From Planctomycetia bacterium (lineage in GTDB: Bacteria; Planctomycetota; Planctomycetia; Gemmatales; Gemmataceae), in the NCBI GenBank assembly GCA_005773755.1, contig SXHE01000501.1, positions 1 to 5,602 of the forward strand: a stretch of DNA of 5,602 nt, written 5' to 3'. The position numbers and the translations under genes are program-made. Below, in pieces: positions 1 to 4,231 of this stretch. The notes beneath the pieces are model-generated. The model made no database searches. It worked only from the letters and a program-made list of their open reading frames with translations, and was not told the DNA's origin. The first letter of the stretch is position 1. Each line of letters starts with the position of its first letter.

Positions 1-249
1 ACGGGCAACAGCGAGCTGCACCTGGACCGCCGGCTCGTCGAGAAGCGGGTGTACCCCGCCATCGACGTGAACAAGAGCGGCACCCGCAAGGAAGAGCTGC
101 TGATGCACCCGGACGAGTACGACAAGGTCCGCATCCTGCGCCGCGTGCTGGCCGACATGCACCCGGTCGAGGCGATGGAAATGCTCGTGAACAAGTCCAA
201 GAAGACCAAGTCCAACCTGGAGTTCCTGATCTCGATGAACCTGGGCTGA
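1..249 (+). CDS. rho: Transcription termination factor Rho, C-terminal part (5' end outside window)
   Basis: Rho is the hexameric RNA-dependent ATPase/helicase that ends transcription at C-rich, untranslated RNA in the cytoplasm. The frame is open from base 1 to the TGA at 247-249 and gives 82 residues. It begins T-G-N-S-E-L-H-L and contains V-Y-P-A-I-D followed by N-K-S-G-T-R-K-E-E-L-L, which matches the end of bacterial Rho. As I recall the E. coli protein, its last 82 residues start at the equivalent T-G-N. On that register, R16 (bases 46-48) corresponds to the arginine valve R353 and R29 (bases 85-87) to the arginine finger R366, so the ATPase trans-elements look intact. The C-terminus ends F-L-I-S-M-N-L-G. 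The GTG at 49 is internal and not a start. The missing upstream part should hold the RNA-binding OB-fold and the Walker A/B motifs. Identification is very secure. Confidence 0.96.
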   Translation, partial: TGNSELHLDRRLVEKRVYPAIDVNKSGTRKEELLMHPDEYDKVRILRRVLADMHPVEAMEMLVNKSKKTKSNLEFLISMNLG

Positions 250-259
250 GACCTTGCGA

Positions 260-292
260 CGAGTCGTTAGCCGCGAGCCGCAGGCGAGCGCG
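260..292 (+). repeat. Possible dispersed intergenic repeat (GCGAGCCGC...GCGAGCG type)
   Basis: The stretch between the rho stop and its terminator holds the words GCGAGCCGC and AGGCGAGCG. It resembles the arm of the large hairpin at 3318-3341, which has GCGAGCCGC followed by AAGGGAGCG. From memory, similar GC-rich words recur between genes in Gemmata-like genomes. That is recollection and cannot be shown from one window. Confidence 0.3.
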
Positions 293-297
293 AAGCC

Positions 298-337
298 AAT
301 CACCCCCACTCGCGCGGGCGCGAGTGGGGGTGATTTT
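298..337 (+). terminator. Strong intrinsic terminator after rho
   Basis: A perfect 17-bp stem (298-314 pairing with 319-335) closes a 4-base loop C-G-G-G and ends in the T-run at 334-337. It lies 48 bases after the rho stop codon. Stem length, GC content and the terminal Ts fit a Rho-independent terminator, a sensible way to end the message of Rho itself. The T-run is short (four, interrupted by G338). Confidence 0.85.
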
Positions 338-353
338 GCTTGGGGGGCAAGTG

Positions 354-1061
354 ATGACAGAGGAGGAGTGGTCCACACCAGACACCCTACCGCGACTGCT
401 ACTCGGTCTGTGCAGCGAGACCGCACGAGGAGCATCGCGCGATCAATCCTGGCATCGGATATTGACGGGTCTTGGCGACTGTGGAACGGATCGGAAACTC
501 CGTTTGTTCGCAATCGCCGTTTGTCGACGCATCGCACCGGGTCTGCTCATCGCGGCGGCTTGGCAGGGTTTGGAGGTTGCTGAGAAACTCGCTGACGAGT
601 GTGCCTCATTCGATGAACTCAACCGGGTCCGCGAGCGGCTGAGTGACTACCTGATGAACGACACCTCGTATCAGCCTTCCGAATACGCAGCGTCTGCGCC
701 AAGGACCTGCCTCAACCCAAATGCTCGTGATGCTGTCCGGTATACACTTCCGAGTGCTTGGCTCACATCGCAACCCCCGCGCGAGCGGGTCTGGGGATCA
801 GACACGTTGGCTCGGTTGCGCGACATCTTCGGCAACCCCTTCCGCCCTGTCGCCTTCTCCCCGGCGTGGCGCACGGATACCGCCCTCACCCTCGCGCGCA
901 CGATGTACGAGTCGCGCGAGTTTAGCGCGATGCCGATTCTGGCGGACGCGCTGCAAGATGCCGGGTGCGACAACACGGACATCCTCGACCACTGTCGCAA
1001 CCCGAAGCAGGTTCACGTCCGCGGGTGTTGGGTCGTCGATCTGGTGTTGGGGAAGGCGTAA
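354..1061 (+). CDS. Planctomycete paralogous family protein of unknown function (copy 1)
   Basis: The protein has 235 residues and I know no experimentally defined function for it. I recognise it as a member of a family expanded in Gemmata relatives. Landmarks are R-K-L-R-L-F-A (47-53) with C-R-R (57-59), a variable, probably helical middle, R-D-I-F-G-N-P-F (156-163), M-P-I-L-A-D-A-L-Q-D-A-G-C (193-205), H-C-R (213-215) and H-V-R-G-C-W-V-V-D-L (221-230) near the C-terminus. There is no signal peptide or membrane segment, so it is probably cytoplasmic. I chose ATG 354 (M-T-E-E-E-W) over the in-frame GTG at 324, because the other copy at 2550 starts M-T-E-S-H-W and GTG 324 lies inside the terminator stem. 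A G-run (342-347) sits six bases upstream and may serve as a ribosome site. The first cysteine cluster is weaker (A-I-A-V-C-R-R) than in copy 2 (A-C-A-C-C-R-R), so this copy may be drifting. About 12 extra residues precede the R-K-L-R motif. Confidence 0.8.
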   Translation: MTEEEWSTPDTLPRLLLGLCSETARGASRDQSWHRILTGLGDCGTDRKLRLFAIAVCRRIAPGLLIAAAWQGLEVAEKLADECASFDELNRVRERLSDYLMNDTSYQPSEYAASAPRTCLNPNARDAVRYTLPSAWLTSQPPRERVWGSDTLARLRDIFGNPFRPVAFSPAWRTDTALTLARTMYESREFSAMPILADALQDAGCDNTDILDHCRNPKQVHVRGCWVVDLVLGKA

Positions 1062-1070
1062 CGCGATCTG

Positions 1071-1096
1071 GTGAAGGGCGGTTTCCCCTTCACTTT
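1071..1096 (+). terminator. Weak hairpin terminator after copy 1
   Basis: An 8-bp perfect stem (1071-1078 with 1086-1093) and a 7-base loop are followed by TTT (1094-1096), nine bases after the stop codon. The position favours a terminator. The short stem and three Ts make it a modest one. Confidence 0.5.
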
Positions 1097-1122
1097 GCCG
1101 GTTCCGCGCGGCATACTGTATC
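1095..1122 (+). promoter_or_regulatory. Possible promoter for the DUF1501 gene
   Basis: TTGCCG (1095-1100) could act as a -35 box, with an AT-richer patch GCATACTGTATC (1111-1122) downstream. TGTATC (1117-1122), at 16 bases spacing, is the best -10 match and is poor. This is the only AT-leaning stretch in the 103-base gap, and it lies just after the hairpin. The overlap of TTGCCG with the end of the terminator Ts is typical of compact intergenic regions. Evidence is weak. Confidence 0.3.
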
Positions 1123-1152
1123 CACCTTCCCGCCTGTGCCCCACCTCCTTCC

Positions 1153-1158
1153 GAGGGG
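1153..1158 (+). promoter_or_regulatory. Ribosome binding site fixing the GTG start of the DUF1501 gene
   Basis: GAGGGG lies six bases before the GTG at 1165. It is the clearest Shine-Dalgarno-like match in the window. It supports a GTG start placed a dozen codons ahead of the twin-arginine motif, where no ATG is available. Confidence 0.6.
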
Positions 1159-1164
1159 CTTCCT

Positions 1165-2523
1165 GTGCCCGCTCTCCCGCCTCAACGCTGCCCCGGCCCG
1201 AACCGTCGCGAAGCGCTCGCGCTCGGTGCCCTCGGCCTCACGCTTCCCAACCTGCTGAAGGCGCGCGAGGCGAGCGGCGCGAAGCGGCCCAAGAGCGTGA
1301 TCCTTCTGTTCCTGCTCGGCGCGCCGCCGCAACAAGAGACGTGGGACCCGAAGCCGGAGTCGCCGGCGGAAGCGCGCGGCGATCTGGGCGTGATCCGCAC
1401 CGCGACGCCCGGCCTCATCATCGGCGAGACGATGGTGAAGACCAGCAAGTGGACCGAGAAGATCGCGATCCTCCGCGCGGTTTCGACCAATGACAACGCC
1501 CACAGTGCCAGCGGTTACTACATGACGACCGGCGTGCCGCACGCGCCGATGCAGGTCGAGAACGCGAAGCCGGGCGCGCCGAACGACTGGCCCAGCATGG
1601 GCGGCGTGGTACGGAAGCTCCTTCAACCGAACTGCAAGTTGCCCGCGGCGGTCACGCTGCCGGAAGTGAGCGCCAACGACGGCAACCTGACGTGGCCCGG
1701 CCAGGATGCGGGGTTCCTCGGTCGCGCGGCCGACCCGTGGCTCATCAACTGCGAGCCGGAGAAGGGCAAGTTCGAGGTGCCCGGCCTCGCGCTGCCCGCC
1801 GACTTGACCTCGGCGCGATTTGATGGCCGTAAGGGGTTGCTCGCGGCGATGGAGCGCACCGGCCGCGCTCGCGAAGCCGCAAGCGGCACAGAGGGGGCGC
1901 ACGTTCATCGCGCGTTCGAGATGATCTCGTCGCCGGCGGCGCGGCGGGCGTTCGACCTCGACTCAGAGGGCACGCGCGAGCGCGACCGCTACGGCCGCTC
2001 GCGGTTCGGCCAGTCGTGCCTCGTCGCGCGCCGCTTGGTAGAAGCGGGTGTGCCGCTGATTCGCGTGAACTGGACGCGCCTGCCGAACTGCCCGAACAAC
2101 GGCCACTGGGACACGCACAGCAAGAACAGCGAGTCGATGAAGAAGATGATGCCGACGCTCGTCACCGCGTACACGGCCCTGCTCGAAGACCTGAGCGACC
2201 GCGGGATGCTCGACGATACACTGGTGGTGTGGATGGCGGAGTTCGGCCGCACGCCACGGCTCAACGGCGGCGGCGGGCGCGACCACTGGGGGCCGGTGTT
2301 CTCGGTGGCGCTGGCCGGCGGCGGGGTGAAGGGCGGCGCGGTCTACGGCGCGAGCGACAAGCTGGCCGCGTACCCGAAGGACGGCCGCGTGTCACCGCAA
2401 GACCTGCACGCGACCATCTACCACTGTCTGGGCATCCCGCGCGACGCCGAAATCCACGACGGCCTCGGTCGCCCGCTGGCCGTGTCTCGCGGCGAACCGG
2501 TGAAGCAGATTCTGGGAGCGTAG
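1165..2523 (+). CDS. DUF1501 family protein with Tat-type leader
   Basis: The protein has 452 residues and belongs to DUF1501 (PF07394), a group with an alkaline phosphatase/sulfatase-like fold that is very abundant in planctomycetes. Its substrate is not established. The N-terminus has a twin-arginine motif (N13-R14-R15-E-A-L-A-L) and a hydrophobic stretch to about residue 30, suggesting Tat export. Family landmarks in order: F-L-L-G-A-P-P-Q-Q-E-T-W-D-P-K-P (W60-D61), T-N-D-N-A-H-S (H113), the N-A-K-P-G-A-P-N-D-W-P segment, G-H-W-D-T-H (313-318), E-F-G-R-T-P (359-364), G-R-D-H-W-G-P (D373-H374) and a typical tail H-D-G-L-G-R-P-L. The length is normal and nothing is truncated. As I recall this subgroup, its first motif usually reads P-Q-H-E-T-W, but here the histidine is glutamine (Q57). 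The usual DUF1549/DUF1553 (cytochrome-containing) partner gene is not adjacent. The start is GTG, supported by GAGGGG at 1153. The next gene follows after 26 bases and is probably cotranscribed. Confidence 0.93.
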   Translation: MPALPPQRCPGPNRREALALGALGLTLPNLLKAREASGAKRPKSVILLFLLGAPPQQETWDPKPESPAEARGDLGVIRTATPGLIIGETMVKTSKWTEKIAILRAVSTNDNAHSASGYYMTTGVPHAPMQVENAKPGAPNDWPSMGGVVRKLLQPNCKLPAAVTLPEVSANDGNLTWPGQDAGFLGRAADPWLINCEPEKGKFEVPGLALPADLTSARFDGRKGLLAAMERTGRAREAASGTEGAHVHRAFEMISSPAARRAFDLDSEGTRERDRYGRSRFGQSCLVARRLVEAGVPLIRVNWTRLPNCPNNGHWDTHSKNSESMKKMMPTLVTAYTALLEDLSDRGMLDDTLVVWMAEFGRTPRLNGGGGRDHWGPVFSVALAGGGVKGGAVYGASDKLAAYPKDGRVSPQDLHATIYHCLGIPRDAEIHDGLGRPLAVSRGEPVKQILGA

Positions 2524-2532
2524 CCCGCCAAC

Positions 2533-2544
2533 TGAGTGAGTGAG
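2533..2544 (+). repeat. Three tandem TGAG units in the ribosome-binding region of copy 2
   Basis: TGAG is repeated three times directly, ending five bases before ATG 2550. It is the only purine-rich sequence available as a ribosome site for that gene, offering GAG or GTGAG. Gain or loss of a unit by slippage would change the spacing. It may be chance. Confidence 0.45.
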
Positions 2545-2549
2545 ATGTC

Positions 2550-3290
2550 ATGACTGAATCACACTGGCGCGAAGCCCGAACAATTGGCCCCCTACTCGAG
2601 TTCGCTTGGGAGTACCTCAACGATTTATGGAGCGAGAGAAAACTCAGGCTGTTTGCCTGCGCCTGTTGTCGTCGCGTCCGAACTTACCTCGTCGATCCCC
2701 GTGCGACTGAGGCTTTAGATTGTTTGGAGCAGCACGCGGATGACCTTGATCACGAATCCGCACGCCTCCGCGCCGTAAATCTGATTAATGCCGTCTGCAC
2801 AACGATCCGTGAGCGCGACTGTGACGAGAACTGGTCTCTCGTTGAGGAGTCGGCTGTACTTGCCCTCTATTGCGCCTGTGCGGAAGACTTGCACCCACAT
2901 GCAATCGAGAACGTGGCAATGCGAGGCGAAGAGGCGATGAGTGGGGCACTCTTCGGAGACGACACCATCCTGGAACGAGAGGAGAAAGCGCAAGCGGATA
3001 TGTTTCGGGACATCTTCGGGAACCCGTTTCTGAACAACCCGTTTCCGCATCTCAGGGATCATTTGACTCCGCTACGGTTCTTTCCTCTGCATTCAACATG
3101 GCTCACCTCGGATGTGCTGGCGCTGGCGCGCGGCATCTACGCGGAGCGGGCGTTCGACCGGATGCCGATCCTCGCGGACGCGCTTCAAGACGCCGGCTGC
3201 AACAACGACGACGTGTTGAACCATTGCCGCGACGCGAATCAGGTTCACGTTCGCGGGTGCTGGGTCGTAGACTTGCTGCTGGGGAAGTAA
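2550..3290 (+). CDS. Planctomycete paralogous family protein of unknown function (copy 2)
   Basis: The protein has 246 residues and is a paralog of the product at 354-1061. It opens M-T-E-S-H-W, then has R-K-L-R-L-F-A-C-A-C-C-R-R (30-42), a divergent helical middle with several cysteines (C83, C91, C108, C110), R-D-I-F-G-N-P-F (153-160), M-P-I-L-A-D-A-L-Q-D-A-G-C (205-217), H-C-R (225-227) and H-V-R-G-C-W-V-V-D-L (233-242). Over the last 43 aligned residues I count 34 identities with copy 1, while the middle parts are barely alignable. Between G-N-P-F and the next shared helix this copy is about 15 residues longer; part of that comes from a 15-base tandem duplication (N-P-F-L-N / N-P-F-P-H). 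No export signal is seen. Function is unknown. The gene starts 26 bases after the DUF1501 stop, so it is probably read from the same transcript. GC is visibly lower in the first half (about 56% at 2701-2820) than near the end (about 68% at 3121-3240), by hand count. Confidence 0.82.
   Translation: MTESHWREARTIGPLLEFAWEYLNDLWSERKLRLFACACCRRVRTYLVDPRATEALDCLEQHADDLDHESARLRAVNLINAVCTTIRERDCDENWSLVEESAVLALYCACAEDLHPHAIENVAMRGEEAMSGALFGDDTILEREEKAQADMFRDIFGNPFLNNPFPHLRDHLTPLRFFPLHSTWLTSDVLALARGIYAERAFDRMPILADALQDAGCNNDDVLNHCRDANQVHVRGCWVVDLLLGK
3021..3050 (+). repeat. 15-base tandem duplication inside copy 2
   Basis: AACCCGTTTC occurs at 3021-3030 and again at 3036-3045, a period of 15 bases. In frame this gives N-P-F-L-N then N-P-F-P-H. 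The period is a multiple of three, so the frame is kept. It sits right at the conserved G-N-P-F motif, in the part of the protein that is longer than in copy 1. Confidence 0.7.
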
Positions 3291-3296
3291 TACGGT

Positions 3297-3397
3297 TCCC
3301 AGGAAATAGCGGCCTTTGCGAGCCGCGACCGCAAGGGAGCGGGTGACGGTTCACGCTCCCGTGCGGTCGCGGCTCGCGCGGGTGTTTATTCCTGGGA
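3297..3397. repeat. Roughly 100-base inverted-repeat (REP/MITE-like) element
   Basis: Two nested stems are present. The outer one pairs TCCCAGGAA (3297-3305) with TTCCTGGGA (3389-3397), and allowing one bulged A it extends by two or three more pairs. The inner one is a perfect 15-bp stem (3318-3332 with 3363-3377). It continues through 3333-3341 with 3354-3362 with one A/G mismatch, and ends in a 12-base loop (3342-3353). The element begins seven bases after the stop codon of copy 2. No T-run follows it on either strand, so it is not a standard intrinsic terminator, though such a stable fold could protect the 3' end or impede polymerase. The symmetry and precise ends suggest a mobile or dispersed palindromic unit. 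From memory, the arm sequence resembles words common between genes of Gemmata relatives. Confidence 0.65.
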
Positions 3398-3401
3398 TGC
3401 G

Positions 3402-3407
3402 TATAAC
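3402..3407 (+). promoter_or_regulatory. Candidate -10 box for the lipoprotein gene
   Basis: TATAAC differs from the consensus at one base. It lies 29 bases before ATG 3437 and four bases beyond the inverted-repeat element. A TG lies two bases upstream, one base off an extended -10. No good -35 is seen at 16-18 bases, where the end of the element lies. Confidence 0.4.
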
Positions 3408-3436
3408 CCGCCGTTTCCTCTCGCGGTGATCCACCC

Positions 3437-4201
3437 ATGCGCGCCGCCCTCTTCCTGATCGCGCTGATCGCGGTCGGGTGCCAGCCCGACCCGGCCGCGC
3501 CCCAACCGAAGGCGGGTCGCCCCGGCGGGCCGGTCGCGCCGCCGCGCCCCGCGGACGAAGACCTCACCGACGCGCTCCCGCAGTACCGGTACACGGCCGA
3601 CGACTTCAGGCGAGAGTGGAAGGCCGACGAAAAGCTCGCCACCGGGAGGTATCTCGGTCGCGTGGTCGCGCTGACCGGCGAGATCCAATCCGTTGGGCGC
3701 GCGCACGGCAAGTCGCACGTCACGCTACAGGCTGCCGGCGCTCCGCACGGCATCGAGTGCGCCACCGCGGAGGAACGCCCCTGGTCGAAAGTCGTGCCGG
3801 GCCAGCGGGTCACGATCAAGGGCGTCTGCCGTTGGGACGCGCCGACCGGGGTCGGGCTGAACAACGGCGTGTTCGAGGAGGTCGGGGTGTTCGCGGCCGA
3901 TCCGGTCACGGCCGCGGCGCTCGCCAAAGAGTGCGCGGCTGACGCCGCGGGCGCGGCGAAGAAGTATCAGGCGCGATGGCTCGTCGTCAGTGGCGAAGTT
4001 GCCGCGCTCGAGTCCGGCGCGACCGGAACCGCGGTCGCGGTGCTCAAGACCGACGCGGCCGTGAAGCTGACGTGCGTGTTCGCGGCGGGGACGAACGACC
4101 TGACGAAGCCGCTCAAGCCGGGCCAACCGATCAAAGCGGTCGGGCGAGCGACGATCACCACGGGCACAATTGAGCTGCGCGACGCGCTCCCGCTGAGGTA
4201 A
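3437..4201 (+). CDS. Lipoprotein with two tandem OB-fold (tRNA_anti-like) repeats
   Basis: The protein has 254 residues. The first 15 form a lipoprotein signal (M-R-A-A-L-F-L-I-A-L-I-A-V-G-C) with the lipidated cysteine at C15. A proline-rich linker runs to about residue 45. Residues 51-151 read Y-T-A-D-D-F ... G-R-Y-L-G-R-V-V-A-L-T-G-E-I ... P-G-Q-R-V-T-I-K-G-V-C, the pattern of the tRNA_anti-like OB-fold domain (PF12869). Residues 156-251 repeat the plan: K-K-Y-Q-A-R-W-L-V-V-S-G-E-V ... L-T-C-V-F ... P-G-Q-P-I-K-A-V-G-R-A. Each half also has a cysteine in the same place (I-E-C at 108, L-T-C at 213). Proteins of this type are envelope-anchored; the ligand is unknown and binding to nucleic acid should not be assumed. 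The start is fixed by the lipobox spacing. No clear Shine-Dalgarno is visible. The gene probably has its own promoter, given the hairpin and the -10 box upstream, and it converges with the caspase-like gene. Confidence 0.82.
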   Translation: MRAALFLIALIAVGCQPDPAAPQPKAGRPGGPVAPPRPADEDLTDALPQYRYTADDFRREWKADEKLATGRYLGRVVALTGEIQSVGRAHGKSHVTLQAAGAPHGIECATAEERPWSKVVPGQRVTIKGVCRWDAPTGVGLNNGVFEEVGVFAADPVTAAALAKECAADAAGAAKKYQARWLVVSGEVAALESGATGTAVAVLKTDAAVKLTCVFAAGTNDLTKPLKPGQPIKAVGRATITTGTIELRDALPLR

Positions 4202-4211
4202 CGCGGGAGCG
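4185..4211. terminator. Hairpin between convergent genes, spanning the lipoprotein stop codon
   Basis: CGCTCCCGC (4185-4193) pairs perfectly with GCGGGAGCG (4203-4211) around a 9-base loop that contains the TAA stop (4199-4201). It sits at the meeting point of two convergent genes, where a two-way terminator would be expected. No T-run follows on either strand, so it is unproven as a terminator. Confidence 0.35.
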
Positions 4212-4231
4212 GTCGCGAACGTCGGTGAGGC

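Noticed and set aside
324..353. GTG 324 as an upstream start for copy 1
   Set aside because: It lies inside the terminator stem, and the paralog at 2550 supports M-T-E-x-x-W at 354 as the true N-terminus.
254..583. Open frame of 109 codons after rho
   Set aside because: It runs through the terminator and out of frame over copy 1. Its translation is low-information and arginine-rich.
1090..1908. 272-codon open frame on the - strand
   Set aside because: It is antisense to the clear DUF1501 gene, its composition is dominated by R, A, G and H as expected of a shadow frame in GC-rich DNA, and no family motif is seen.
2870..3346. 158-codon + strand frame overlapping copy 2
   Set aside because: It is out of frame with the recognised paralog and ends within the inverted-repeat element.
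3297..3397. Palindrome as a CRISPR repeat, tRNA or standard terminator
   Set aside because: There is a single copy with no spacer array, no cloverleaf or anticodon arm, and no T-run on either side.
3103..3927. 274-codon - strand frame covering the intergenic hairpin and the lipoprotein gene
   Set aside because: It is a GC-rich shadow opposite two supported genes; its length comes from the lack of stop codons in high-GC DNA.
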